Of a stretch of DNA of 64,000 bases, positions 26,395-35,508 are shown one piece after another. Origin of the DNA: Desulfobacteraceae bacterium. Lineage in GTDB: Bacteria; Desulfobacterota; Desulfobacteria; Desulfobacterales; Desulfobacteraceae. Position 1 is the stretch's first letter, and each line of letters opens with the position of its first letter. Made by a program: the position numbers and the translations under genes. The stretch covers positions 62,001 to 126,000 of the forward strand of contig JADGEQ010000016.1 in NCBI GenBank assembly GCA_016744295.1, read 5' to 3'. Under the pieces are notes generated by a model. It saw only the letters and a program-made list of their open reading frames with translations. It did not search any database and was not told where the DNA came from.

Positions 26395-26534
26395 TCAACG
26401 CAACCCATAGGGGAATAGTCTATCATATCATGGCCCTCGGGGTGCAATCGTCTTTGAGACAGTGTCTTTTTATCTGGGGTCCTAGGCGATATGGCACTGA
26501 AGAATCAAATCGCTAAAAATCAGGGAGGGTTTGT

Positions 26535-27290
26535 ATGAGCGTAAAATCAAAGTATGTTTTTTTGTTGATCGGGTTGGTTCTTTCCATTTTGTCCATCTCC
26601 TGTGCAACCCACCAGGCAAGGCAATTTGACAGGGCTGTGACCGATGCTTCAGTTGTTGAAGAAAAAGATGTCTATTATGATCTGATATCCATCCAAAAGG
26701 AGAATGAAAACCTGGTCTGGAATCAGGATAAAACCAAGCTTAAGGTTGTGATGTGGAAAAGCCTGGAAAGCTTTAATACATATTATAAAAATCATACCAA
26801 AACATCTTTGACCCAAGAAAATGTTACCTGGGTGACCACTGCACCACAGGTTCAACGGTTTGGAAGCGACTATCTGAAAAAAAATCCAAGTGCATCCAAA
26901 GAAGAGATAGATCTGAGGCTAAAACAATATCTCGGGTTAAAACCTGGGTGGACCTATGATGTGTTTGTTGAACTCTGGGTTGACATAAAGGATCTTTTCC
27001 GGCCCTGCGTGGATCCTGAAATTAATGATTCCAAATGCAATATCAAGTTTTCCGAGGCGGTCTTAACTGAAAAGTTAGTAATAAAAAATATTAATTGTTA
27101 CCCCTGTTTTTATAAAAACCTTTATTTTGAAGATTTTCGGAAACGACCGGGTATTCCCTGGTCGGGACTGGGGTATACCTATGATTGGGGAAATTTGACC
27201 CATCCCTTTGGGGCCAGTGAGTTTATTCTGGTGCCCAATGCAGCCTATGAAATAGTAAACGTTTTTAAAACCATGGAATATATCAAATAA
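26535..27290 (+). CDS. predicted lipoprotein of unknown function
   Basis: A 251-residue protein with a lipoprotein signal (KYVFLLIGLVLSILSISC, acylated Cys23). The mature domain is rich in charged and aromatic residues and contains four Cys (PCVDPEINDSKC, NCYPC) that may form disulfides in the periplasm. An AGGGAGG site precedes the ATG. It lies 66 bases before the lipase gene. Lipoproteins beside secreted lipases are often foldases or immunity proteins, so either role is possible; no homologous family is recognised. Confidence 0.65.
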   Translation: MSVKSKYVFLLIGLVLSILSISCATHQARQFDRAVTDASVVEEKDVYYDLISIQKENENLVWNQDKTKLKVVMWKSLESFNTYYKNHTKTSLTQENVTWVTTAPQVQRFGSDYLKKNPSASKEEIDLRLKQYLGLKPGWTYDVFVELWVDIKDLFRPCVDPEINDSKCNIKFSEAVLTEKLVIKNINCYPCFYKNLYFEDFRKRPGIPWSGLGYTYDWGNLTHPFGASEFILVPNAAYEIVNVFKTMEYIK

Positions 27291-27356
27291 AAAAAAGAGC
27301 GAAGTTGATGGCTAGGGATATTTTTTTTGACAATTACACATCATAAAGGAGAAAAT

Positions 27357-28748
27357 ATGCGGCTTATATTTGTTCATGGATGGAGTGTGACCAGTACCGA
27401 TACCTATGGGAAGATGCCGGAGGTGTTGTCCGATTCTGCGGTTAATTATTCTCTTGCCCTTGAGATTCAGCACATTTATCTGGGTAAATATGTCAGTTTC
27501 CATGATGAGGTCACAATGGATGATATTGCAAGGGGAATGGACCGGGCCCTTCGCGATTTGCCCGGGAACAATGATAAAAACATTATCCCCTTTTCGTGCA
27601 TTACTCATTCCACGGGGGGGCCTGTGGTCCGTTTCTGGATCGACAAATTTTATGGGCCGAATAAATTGAAAAATTTGCCCCTGGACCACTTGATCATGCT
27701 TGCTCCGGCCAACCATGGATCGGCCCTTGCCAAACTGGGAAAAGCCCGGGTTGGACGTATCAAGGCATGGTTTAACGGTGTCGAACCGGGGCAGCGGGTT
27801 TTGGACTGGCTCAGCCTGGGCAGTGACGGTCAATGGCGAATGAATGAAACTTATCTTGAATATGAATATGTTAAACATAAGTTTTTTCCCTTTGTTCTTA
27901 CCGGACAGGGTATTGATCAGAAATTTTATGATTTTTTGAACAGTTATCTGGTCGAAAAGGGGTCTGACGGTGTTGTTCGGGTGGCGGGTGCAAACATGGA
28001 CTATCGTTATTTTTCCCTTGTGCAAACTTGTGATCAGGTTGTCCGGAAAAAACCACTGACCTATAAATTGATTGCCGATGGAAAAATGAGAAAACCAAAT
28101 GAAACGGCCATGGGCGTTTATAATGAATTTAGCCATTCTGGTAAAAAAATGGGTATCATGGGCAGTGTGAAAAAAGGGGAGACAGATTCACCGATTATTA
28201 AGGGTATCTTAAAGTGTCTTCAGGTTAAAAATTCAAATGAATACCAGGCCAGAGCAGCGGAACTTGACCAATTAACAGGGCAAGCGCAAAAAAATGCCAG
28301 CCGATACTGCATGCTGGTGTTTAACATCCGGGATGATCAGGGAGAACAAATCGGCAAAGATAATTATGACCTTTATCTTTTGGCCGGCAACAAATATCAA
28401 CCCCATCAATTGCCCAAGGGCTTTTTTATGGACAGACAGATGAATGACAAAACCGGAAGATTGGTTTTATATCTGAATGCCGATCGGATGAAGGATATTA
28501 AGGATAATAAATTTGGTTTGCGGGTGGAGGCCCGTCCCTCCAAAGGTTTTTCCTACTATGCCCCCGCTGAATACCAGTCGGACGGTATTGAAGCCAATCA
28601 TATTCTTGCCCCGAATCAAACCACCTATGTGGACATTAAGCTGCACAGGTTTGTGGATAAAAATGTGTTTCGATTTGGCCCTGTAACTGAAAAGCCGGTC
28701 AGTTTTAAGGGTATCAAACCATTGGGGGAACCGGTTGAAAATAGTTAA
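27357..28748 (+). CDS. PGAP1-like alpha/beta hydrolase (lipase/phospholipase type)
   Basis: A 463-residue protein. It begins directly with the fold's first strand (MRLIFVHGWSVTSTDTYG); the nucleophile Ser is in CITHSTGGPVVRFWID, a THSTG version of GxSxG. GSDGVVRVAGANMDYRYF resembles the segment after the catalytic Asp in PGAP1-like lipases, including some type VI lipase effectors. Residues 310-440 form an extra domain (YCMLVFNIRDDQGEQIG, KFGLRVEARPS). No signal peptide is present, so export would need another route. The start is the ATG at 27357, with AAAGGAG upstream. Confidence 0.75.
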   Translation: MRLIFVHGWSVTSTDTYGKMPEVLSDSAVNYSLALEIQHIYLGKYVSFHDEVTMDDIARGMDRALRDLPGNNDKNIIPFSCITHSTGGPVVRFWIDKFYGPNKLKNLPLDHLIMLAPANHGSALAKLGKARVGRIKAWFNGVEPGQRVLDWLSLGSDGQWRMNETYLEYEYVKHKFFPFVLTGQGIDQKFYDFLNSYLVEKGSDGVVRVAGANMDYRYFSLVQTCDQVVRKKPLTYKLIADGKMRKPNETAMGVYNEFSHSGKKMGIMGSVKKGETDSPIIKGILKCLQVKNSNEYQARAAELDQLTGQAQKNASRYCMLVFNIRDDQGEQIGKDNYDLYLLAGNKYQPHQLPKGFFMDRQMNDKTGRLVLYLNADRMKDIKDNKFGLRVEARPSKGFSYYAPAEYQSDGIEANHILAPNQTTYVDIKLHRFVDKNVFRFGPVTEKPVSFKGIKPLGEPVENS

Positions 28749-28761
28749 GGAGGGCTAAAAA

Positions 28762-29502
28762 ATGGAAACAAATTTTAAAAATGCACTCAAATATGTACTG
28801 GTTCATGAAGGTGGATGGGCAGATCATCCAAGGGATCCAGGGGGGCCTACCATGAAAGGGGTTACCCTGGTAACCTATAGGCGCCATTTCGGTGAAAATA
28901 AAACCGAGGATGATCTTAGGAATATATCCGAGGAAGAACTGGGGAAAATTTATGCGTCTGGGTATTGGGACAAATGCCATTGCAATGATTTGCCTTCGGG
29001 GATTGATTATGCCGTTTTTGATGCAGCCGTGAATTCCGGCCCCAGGCGGGGTGCAAAATGGCTGCAGGCTTCTGTGGGCGCCGAGGCAGACGGCAGTGTG
29101 GGCTCGGTAACCCTTGCCCGGGTCAGGGAACATGATCCGGTTGAGGTTATAAATGGCATGTGTGACCTCAGGCTTTCCTTTTTGCACAGCCTTGCCACCT
29201 GGACCGCTTTTGGTACGGGTTGGGGCAGAAGGGTTGAAGGGGTGCGTTCCTTTGCGACGATCATGGCCGGAGGCCGCCCCTCTGGTATCGGCGAGCAGCC
29301 GTCAATTGAATATGTCACGGTTAAAAAAGGTTCCACCGGACCCTGGGTCAGAAAGCTCCAGGACGCTTTGGGCATAACCGCAGATGGTGAGTTCGGTACG
29401 AATACGGATGGGGCCCTTAAACGATGGCAGGAGAAAAATGGACTGGCATCTGACGGTATTGCCGGTCGTAATACTTACCGGGTACTTGGGCTGATCTCCT
29501 GA
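28762..29502 (+). CDS. GH108 muramidase with C-terminal peptidoglycan-binding domain
   Basis: A 246-residue cell-wall hydrolase. Residues 5-90 form the GH108 (ZliS-type) lysozyme domain; Glu16 in VLVHEGGWADHPRDPGGPT is the catalytic acid. A PG_binding_3-like segment follows (YAVFDAAVNSGPRRGAKWLQ). Residues 185-245 are a PG_binding_1 repeat (VKKGSTGPWVRKLQDAL, GEFGTNTDGALKRWQEKNGL). There is no signal peptide, as in phage endolysins and some contact-dependent effectors. A GGAGGG site precedes it, 13 bases after the lipase. Confidence 0.88.
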   Translation: METNFKNALKYVLVHEGGWADHPRDPGGPTMKGVTLVTYRRHFGENKTEDDLRNISEEELGKIYASGYWDKCHCNDLPSGIDYAVFDAAVNSGPRRGAKWLQASVGAEADGSVGSVTLARVREHDPVEVINGMCDLRLSFLHSLATWTAFGTGWGRRVEGVRSFATIMAGGRPSGIGEQPSIEYVTVKKGSTGPWVRKLQDALGITADGEFGTNTDGALKRWQEKNGLASDGIAGRNTYRVLGLIS

Positions 29503-29518
29503 TCAGTAGTGCTTATAA

Positions 29519-30382
29519 ATGCCTAGGCCTCGAAAATATAGTTTGCTATCAATCCCAGGATTGTTATTACTTTTTCTGGTCAGTTGCGCCATTTTCTGCT
29601 CCATCCTGTTTGCCCGGGAATTTGCGTTGCAAAAAGCAAAAACATACACCCATGAAGAAGATATAACCGGGTGGGTGATGAGCGAAAAACTGGATGGAAT
29701 AAGGGGATATTGGGACGGAAAACTTTTGTTTTCCCGAAAGGGGATGCGCCTATATCCACCCCCATGGTTTGTTGAAAGATTTCCCCCCTTCGCGCTTGAT
29801 GGTGAACTATGGAGCAAAAGAGGGGATTTTGAATTTATCCAATCCATTGTTCTGGATAAAAAACCGGGGAAGGGATGGGAAAAAATTAGCTATAATATTT
29901 TTGAGGTTCCCAATGAAAAAGGAGACTTTTATTCCCGGATCAACAAGGCAAAAGGGTGGTTTGAAGTACACCCAAATTTACAGGTCCGGATTATCCCCCA
30001 GATAAGGGTAGAAAACACCTCCCATCTTGATCGTTTTCTTAATGAAATAGAATCAATGGGCGGAGAGGGTGTGATCCTAAAAGATCCGAAAATGCCCTAC
30101 CATACAGGACGAACTCCCCATGTTCTCAAAGTAAAGCGGTTTGCGGACATGGAGGGGGTTGTCATTGGTTTAAACAAGGGGAAAGGAAAGTATCGGGAGA
30201 TGATGGGATCTCTTACCCTAAAACTTGACAGCGGAATCGTTTTTAAGCTGGGCACAGGCTTTACAGATCAAATGAGAGAAAAAAAATGGGCCATGGGAAC
30301 CATTGTTACCTTTAAGTACTATGGGTTTACCAAAACAGGAATCCCTAAATTTGCATCCTTTTTAAGGGTGAGGCAGGAATGA
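29519..30382 (+). CDS. ligE: secreted ATP-dependent DNA ligase (Lig E type)
   Basis: A 287-residue minimal ligase. Residues 10-33 are a hydrophobic export signal (LSIPGLLLLFLVSCAIFCSI). The nucleotidyltransferase domain has motif I SEKLDGIRGYWDG (Lys57), ALDGELW (motif III), GGEGVILKD (motif IV) and VLKVKRFAD (motif V). A short OB domain ends ITKF-like FASFLRVRQE. Lig E enzymes seal nicks and act in the periplasm, with links to DNA uptake and biofilm DNA. It follows the muramidase by 16 bases on the same strand. Confidence 0.88.
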   Translation: MPRPRKYSLLSIPGLLLLFLVSCAIFCSILFAREFALQKAKTYTHEEDITGWVMSEKLDGIRGYWDGKLLFSRKGMRLYPPPWFVERFPPFALDGELWSKRGDFEFIQSIVLDKKPGKGWEKISYNIFEVPNEKGDFYSRINKAKGWFEVHPNLQVRIIPQIRVENTSHLDRFLNEIESMGGEGVILKDPKMPYHTGRTPHVLKVKRFADMEGVVIGLNKGKGKYREMMGSLTLKLDSGIVFKLGTGFTDQMREKKWAMGTIVTFKYYGFTKTGIPKFASFLRVRQE

Positions 30383-30389
30383 ATATGGT

Positions 30390-30425
30390 GGGGGGCTTTC
30401 TTATTCCATGGAATCATTGCCCCCC
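30390..30425. terminator. hairpin between convergent genes
   Basis: GGGGGGC (30390-30396) pairs with GCCCCCC (30419-30425). It lies between the stops of the ligase and the facing hydrolase and could serve both directions, although T-runs are short. Confidence 0.45.
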
Positions 30426-30430
30426 GGATT

Positions 30431-31288
30431 TTAAACGGTATCCATCCCTGCCGTATCCGTGTGTTTTTCTATCCAAAGTTTGACATCGTTTAAGACCCGG
30501 CGGTGTTCCGGCTCATTGAAAATCTCATGGTAAAAACCATCATAGATATGAATTGTTTTATCTTCTGAACTGACAAGATCATAGAGAAATTGGGCACCAC
30601 TGGGATCGACAATTGTATCTGCACTTCCCTGGGCAATCATTATGGGTAATTGTATCTTTGCGCCAGACGCTGCGATATGCTGAATTGCTTTAATGATCTG
30701 GGTGCCAAGGCGGGCCGTTATCTTTCCGGTATAGACCAAGGGATCTTTTATATAGGCATCCACCACATTGGGATCCTGGCTGATACCGTCATAATTTAAT
30801 GGTATGATGCCTGCCTTCGGCATTAGGATGGAAAGAATTTTTCCCACAAGAATCGTCGCCCGGGATAGATGATCCGGTAGCTTTACCCCGGGCCCGGATA
30901 GTACAGCCCCGGCTAGTTCATTTTGATATTCCAACAGGTATGTGGCACCAATCAAGCCTCCCATGCTATGGCCGATCAGAAATATCGGCTTTTCAGGCTG
31001 CCAATTTTTGATATTATCAAAATAGATCTTTAAGGTTTTGGTGAAATCCTGGAAGTGTTCCACGAATACTCTGTTGCCATCTGATTTTCCATGCCCGATG
31101 TGGTCGATTCCATAAACGGCATAGCCTGCCGGTACAAAGTGATTGACAAGATTCATATAGCGTCCGCTATGCTCTGCCAGTCCATGGGCAACCAAAAGAA
31201 CGGCTTTTATTTCCTTGTCTGGCAACCAATATTGATAGTAAACATTGGTTGCCCTATTGCTTTTTAAATACCCTTCATGGTGTTTCAT
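30431..31288 (-). CDS. monoacylglycerol lipase/lysophospholipase-like hydrolase
   Basis: A 285-residue serine aquaporin-independent, soluble alpha/beta hydrolase of the Hydrolase_4 family. It has VLLVAHGLAEHSGRY (oxyanion), FLIGHSMGGLIGATYLLEY (nucleophile Ser), AQGSADTIVDPSG (Asp) and YDGFYHEIFNEP (His). This HGxxEHSGRY arrangement is that of monoglyceride lipases and PldB-like lysophospholipases. It stands alone; the 263 bases upstream (31289-31551) show nothing recognisable. Confidence 0.88.
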   Translation of the reverse strand: MKHHEGYLKSNRATNVYYQYWLPDKEIKAVLLVAHGLAEHSGRYMNLVNHFVPAGYAVYGIDHIGHGKSDGNRVFVEHFQDFTKTLKIYFDNIKNWQPEKPIFLIGHSMGGLIGATYLLEYQNELAGAVLSGPGVKLPDHLSRATILVGKILSILMPKAGIIPLNYDGISQDPNVVDAYIKDPLVYTGKITARLGTQIIKAIQHIAASGAKIQLPIMIAQGSADTIVDPSGAQFLYDLVSSEDKTIHIYDGFYHEIFNEPEHRRVLNDVKLWIEKHTDTAGMDTV

Positions 31289-31551
31289 TGAGACCCCTTT
31301 GGATGTTTATTGACAGCGGTTAACGGGACAGGCCGGACAAGAATAAATCACTTTATTCGATCGCCAATGGGAAATCATTAGCAATCTTTGGAATAAGTGT
31401 AAAGAGATAATTTATTGCGTATCAATACCAATTTTCCTTAATTTATTGGATATCTGGTATAAATAAAGCTGGGAAAAATCCTTGATAAGCTGTTGGTGAC
31501 GGCCGGAGAACTTTTGTTTGGATGGTGATATGGACAGGGATATTGGAATGT

Positions 31552-32190
31552 TTATTTTGGGCCAACCCGGCTGTTTCCCAGGAGAAACAGATGGCTGTAT
31601 CCCAATTTGACATCCATCAATTGTTCGGGCCCCATGCCAAGATAGCGGCAGATCATGACCCGGATAACACCGCTGTGGGTGATCACAAGGGTTGGGGATA
31701 AAAGATTCTGGGCCAGGGTCTCAAAAAAAGGGGCGGTCCGATTATAGAGGTCATTGAAACTTTCTCCCCCGGGTGGTTTAAAGGCGTCAATTTGTTCCCC
31801 CCTTTGTTGAAACAGATCGGGCATGGTTGTTTTAATATGATCAAAGGGTTTTCCGTCCCAGGTGCCCATGTTGATTTCATTGAGCCTGGTGTCAACCGTG
31901 ATCTGTTTTTTGGGACAGATGAGGGCTGCTGTGTCCCGGCATCGCACAAGGGTGCTGGAATAAACCCGGTCAAACCGGATCTGGGAAAAGGCGTTTTTCC
32001 AGAATAATGCCTGGGCCACCCCTGTCTCGTCCAGGGGGATATCTGTCTGGCCAATGAATCGTTTGGTTTTGTGCCCCTGAATTTGTCCGTGGCGCAGTAA
32101 AAAGAGACAGGGGTGGGTATTGGAGAATTGTTTGGATGGATTGGCCTGGAGGGGCTTGGACCCCGGCCTGAATCTATTGAGGATCAGCAT
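31552..32190 (-). CDS. histidine phosphatase family protein
   Basis: A 212-residue phosphoglycerate-mutase-fold protein. LLRHGQIQGHKTKRFIGQTD carries the catalytic RHG, VYSSTLVRCRDTA the second Arg, INMGTWDGK the acid and VITHSGVIRVMI the second His. This resembles CobC/GpmB-type phosphatases. It starts 5 bases after the xdhC stop and closes the molybdenum hydroxylase operon, as similar phosphatases do in other such clusters. A role on a nucleotide or cofactor phosphate is possible; not determined. Confidence 0.82.
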   Translation of the reverse strand: MLILNRFRPGSKPLQANPSKQFSNTHPCLFLLRHGQIQGHKTKRFIGQTDIPLDETGVAQALFWKNAFSQIRFDRVYSSTLVRCRDTAALICPKKQITVDTRLNEINMGTWDGKPFDHIKTTMPDLFQQRGEQIDAFKPPGGESFNDLYNRTAPFFETLAQNLLSPTLVITHSGVIRVMICRYLGMGPEQLMDVKLGYSHLFLLGNSRVGPK

Positions 32191-32195
32191 ATCGC

Positions 32196-33269
32196 TTAAT
32201 TGTCCGGGTTGCGGCCCCTTATCTTTATGATTTCACCGATGATGCTCACGGCAATCTCCGCCGGGGTTTCTGAATTGATTTTAAGCCCAATGGGAGAGTA
32301 CACCCGGTCAAGGGATTTCTGGGAAACACCCTTTTTCAAAAGGGTGTCGTAGATCTGGTCCCTTTTTCTGCGGCTGCCGATCATTCCAATGTAGCCGGCT
32401 TTGGTTTTAAGGGCCGCCTCAAGCACCTCCTGGTCGTGGAGATGCCCCCGGGTGAGGATGACAATATATGAATTTTGGTCAACCAATAGTCGTTTACGGG
32501 CCAATTCGTCAAAACCCTTTGAAAATTGGTCCGTCACATGGACGGCATGGGCATGGGTAAATCGTTTTTCATTGGCAAATTCAGATCGGTCATCCACCAC
32601 AACGGTGCGGAAATCAGTTAAATGGGCCATCTTTGCCAGCTGGAGCCCCACGTGTCCTGCTCCAAAGATATAAAGGGTGTCACTGGTTTGGCTGGGTTCG
32701 ATGATGAACTCTTCCAGATTATAATTTTGAATCATCGGGGTTGTGCCGGAAAATTGGTTGTCACCGATGGCATCAAAGAGTGTTTTGGGAACCAGGTTGG
32801 GGCCTATGATGCTTCCATCGGCCAGTACCAGGCATTTTTGGGTGGTAAAAGTTGCCCCGGAAAATCCCTGAACTTTTGAAATTAATACGGTTTTTTTACC
32901 CTCTTTTTCCTGGTCTGCCAGGGCTGAAAACACCTGGATCAAATCAGGGGATGGTGTGGAACCAAAACTTTCGATCAACAAGGTGAGATCCCCGCCGCAG
33001 ACCATGTCCAACCCATCTTTTAATTCCTGGTTTAGAATGAATTGTTTGATTTGGCACTGGGGAGAGGGCATCATATCAAGGCAGGTCTCAATAACCCTGG
33101 CTTCCACCAACCCGCCACCAATGGTGCCGTGTAATTGCCCATCCCCAAGGACCACCATTTTGCTGCCCGAGGTTCTGGGGGTGGACCCCTTGTGGGTGAG
33201 AATGGTGGCCAGGGCAAAGGGGATACCCTGGTTGAGACAATTGAGAATATCCTGGGTGAGTGATTCCAT
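32196..33269 (-). CDS. xdhC: XdhC-type molybdenum cofactor insertion protein
   Basis: A 357-residue maturation factor. The N-terminal XdhC/CoxI domain has FALATILTHKGSTPRTSGSK and GTIGGGLVEARVIE; the C-terminal Rossmann domain has LYIFGAGHVGLQLAKMA and IVILTRGHLHDQEVLEAAL. XdhC binds the pterin cofactor, supports its sulfuration and hands it to the hydroxylase. It lies 16 bases after the MoeA-like gene. Confidence 0.93.
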   Translation of the reverse strand: MESLTQDILNCLNQGIPFALATILTHKGSTPRTSGSKMVVLGDGQLHGTIGGGLVEARVIETCLDMMPSPQCQIKQFILNQELKDGLDMVCGGDLTLLIESFGSTPSPDLIQVFSALADQEKEGKKTVLISKVQGFSGATFTTQKCLVLADGSIIGPNLVPKTLFDAIGDNQFSGTTPMIQNYNLEEFIIEPSQTSDTLYIFGAGHVGLQLAKMAHLTDFRTVVVDDRSEFANEKRFTHAHAVHVTDQFSKGFDELARKRLLVDQNSYIVILTRGHLHDQEVLEAALKTKAGYIGMIGSRRKRDQIYDTLLKKGVSQKSLDRVYSPIGLKINSETPAEIAVSIIGEIIKIRGRNPDN

Positions 33270-33285
33270 AACGTATTCCTAAGGG

Positions 33286-34326
33286 TTATTTTCCAAAGCT
33301 GCAGGAGGGAAACCGGCACTGTTTGCAAGAGGCGCAGAATCCACCATGCCCCATTTTTACTATCTCTGATTTTTTCACCGTTTCCCCGGCAAGAATCCGG
33401 GGCAGAATCAAATCGAAAATAGAGGCCCTGTGATACATGACGCATCCGGGAAGTCCCACCACGGGAACATCTCCAATATAGGCCAGCATGAACATGGCGC
33501 CGGGTAGAACCGGGGCACCGTAGGAGACAATTTCACCCCCGGCGGCCCGGATGGCAGCCGGTGTTAGATCATCCGGGTCCACGGACATCCCTCCCGTAAC
33601 GGCGATCATCTGGGCTCCGTTTCCAAGCAACTCCCGGATGGCGGATACGGTCATGGAAATTTCATCGGAGACAATAGTTTTTTTGATTATCCGGCTGCCA
33701 AGGGCTTCAAATTTGTCCTGGACCACAGGCCCGAAACCATCCCGGATGCGGCCGCTGAAAACTTCCGATCCGGTTACCACCAGCCCCACATCCAGCTTGG
33801 CCAAGGGTTTTACCTCAATTATGGGCCAGTATTGTTTGCAGATTTTTTCTGCTTCAATGATCTTGTCTTCATCAATGGACAGGGGGATGACCCTGGTGCC
33901 GGCAAGTTCCTGGGCCGTTTCTACCACCTGGTTCGTATGGAGGGTGGCGAAGATGACATCCTGAACTGAATTTAAGCGTTCAAGGGCTGAAATATTGATT
34001 TTTAGTAGCCCGAGGGCAGTGGCGGAAAACCCAACTTTACCCTCCTTGGGGTCGCTGATGGCAAGGCCCTGGCCCATTGCCGCCCGGGCAATCCGCAGGG
34101 CGGCGTCGTTTTCATGAACTTCTCCGTTAAGCCCCGACACATAGATATGCTCCTTGCCAAGGTCCAGCAGCTTTTCCACGTCGGTTTGGGTAATAATATG
34201 GCCTTTCCTGAAGGTTGGGCCTTTGAAAAGGTCGGGCACAATTTCGGTAATGTCGTGGAGGAGGACTTTCCCCACCGCTTTTTTCACTGAAATTGCCTTA
34301 ATTTTTTCTTTTTCATAGTATTTCAT
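33286..34326 (-). CDS. MoeA-like molybdopterin-binding protein with Cys-rich tail
   Basis: A 346-residue protein whose middle holds a MoCF-binding domain (LVVTGSEVFSGRIRDGFGPV, VTGGMSVDPDDLTPAAIRAA, GDVPVVGLPGCVMYHRASIF). It lacks the full MoeA four-domain length. The last 20 residues hold a four-cysteine cluster (FCASCKQCRFPSCSFG) that could bind metal or carry sulfur. Members of this short group occur in selenium- or sulfur-dependent hydroxylase clusters, likely acting on cofactor for the adjacent enzyme. Confidence 0.85.
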   Translation of the reverse strand: MKYYEKEKIKAISVKKAVGKVLLHDITEIVPDLFKGPTFRKGHIITQTDVEKLLDLGKEHIYVSGLNGEVHENDAALRIARAAMGQGLAISDPKEGKVGFSATALGLLKINISALERLNSVQDVIFATLHTNQVVETAQELAGTRVIPLSIDEDKIIEAEKICKQYWPIIEVKPLAKLDVGLVVTGSEVFSGRIRDGFGPVVQDKFEALGSRIIKKTIVSDEISMTVSAIRELLGNGAQMIAVTGGMSVDPDDLTPAAIRAAGGEIVSYGAPVLPGAMFMLAYIGDVPVVGLPGCVMYHRASIFDLILPRILAGETVKKSEIVKMGHGGFCASCKQCRFPSCSFGK

Positions 34327-34433
34327 AATATTCAGGCTCCTGCTATTAAACCCTTAATGCGCCTTGTAGATGAACCACCAGATTTTAAAGATTGGCCTAG
34401 GCTATTTATGTCCAACTTCTTTCATCTGCGATC

Positions 34434-34634
34434 CTAACCGCCTAAATTGGGATTGATAAATTCAATTCTGTCATTTTCCATGACCATGCAGGTATCATAA
34501 TTTTTAGGATAAACATACCTGCCGTTTTGTTCCACAATTACATGGGGGTCTCCTTCATTAAAAAATTTAATGAGTTTGCTGATATTCAGGCCCTGGGGGA
34601 TGGTCTCCTTCAAGCCGTTAAACTGGATGATCAT
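34434..34634 (-). CDS. ThiS/MoaD-like sulfur carrier
   Basis: A 66-residue ubiquitin-like protein (MIIQFNGLKETIPQGLNISK) ending in INPNLGG. The terminal GG is the site that becomes thiocarboxylate. Its ATG at 34634 overlaps the stop of the MoeB-like gene (ATGA) and follows AAAGGAG. Encoded next to its likely activating enzyme, it probably delivers sulfur within the hydroxylase maturation set rather than to thiamine. Confidence 0.85.
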   Translation of the reverse strand: MIIQFNGLKETIPQGLNISKLIKFFNEGDPHVIVEQNGRYVYPKNYDTCMVMENDRIEFINPNLGG

Positions 34635-35413
34635 CCTTGTCTCCTTTTCTTTTGCTTGATGGGGCTGCAACCCCTGCAGTCCGGGTTAGGTGTCAATGCG
34701 GTTGTGGTAATTCGCATATCCAGGCCGGAAATCCGGACCAGCCGGTTTGTCAATGGGGTGCCGATGTTCAATAGCAACTTGACGGCCTCCATGGCCTGAA
34801 TTGAGGCAATCATCCCGGCGGTTGCCCCCAGGATACCATTATCCGGTGTTGATATGCCAGGTTTTAATGTGCCTGGTTTTAAAATTGTGGGATCTTGAAA
34901 AATACATTCAAAACAGACAGATCCAGGTACAAAGCTTGTGATCATTCCGTCAAACCCCCGGACGCCCCCGAAAATCCAGGGCAGGCCATGGGTGAGGCAG
35001 GCGCGGTTGATAACCTGCCGGGTCGGATAATTGTCGCATCCGTCCACCACAAGATCCACATCTTCTAAAAGCGCATCAATGCTCCCAGGCTCTATTTTAA
35101 CCTGGGCTGGCCGTATGCTAATTGTTGAATTGAGTTGGCCCAATCCCTGGGAAGCCGAGGCCACCTTGGGTTTTCCCAGGCTGGCCTCACTGTGAACAAT
35201 CTGGCGGTTCAGATTGCTGATTTCCACATGGTCGTGGTCGGCAATGATCAAGTGGCCCACACCGGCGGCTGCCAGATACAGAGATGACAGGGAGCCTAAG
35301 CCCCCGGCCCCGGCAACCAGAACCCTTGCCCTGGCAAGTTTATCCTGGCCCAGGGCTCCGATTTGGGATAGCTTGATCTGGCGGTCATAACGCCCGCTTT
35401 CCAAAGGGGCCAT
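34631..35413 (-). CDS. MoeB/ThiF-family adenylyltransferase
   Basis: A 260-residue E1-like enzyme. ARVLVAGAGGLGSLSSLYLA is the nucleotide-binding loop, DHDHVEISNLNRQIVH the family signature, and DLVVDGCDNYPTRQVIN holds the metal Asp. FECIFQ and CRGC give Cys residues, the latter pair part of the structural zinc site. It adenylates the C-terminal Gly of the ThiS-like partner encoded next to it. Confidence 0.92.
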   Translation of the reverse strand: MAPLESGRYDRQIKLSQIGALGQDKLARARVLVAGAGGLGSLSSLYLAAAGVGHLIIADHDHVEISNLNRQIVHSEASLGKPKVASASQGLGQLNSTISIRPAQVKIEPGSIDALLEDVDLVVDGCDNYPTRQVINRACLTHGLPWIFGGVRGFDGMITSFVPGSVCFECIFQDPTILKPGTLKPGISTPDNGILGATAGMIASIQAMEAVKLLLNIGTPLTNRLVRISGLDMRITTTALTPNPDCRGCSPIKQKKRRQG

Positions 35414-35461
35414 ATTTTATCAGCTTCCTATTTTATCAGGGTCCTATTTTATCAGCATTCC
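35413..35461. repeat. three 16-17 bp tandem repeats at the moeB-like start
   Basis: TATTTTATCAG followed by CTTCC, GGTCC or CATTCC occurs three times in a row, ending at the start codon of the MoeB-like gene. It lies in the leader and could change spacing of the ribosome site if copies are lost or gained. Confidence 0.8.
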
Positions 35462-35508
35462 GATATTGTCTGGTTTACGCTTCTGTTATCGGGTTCTATC
35501 TGGCCATC

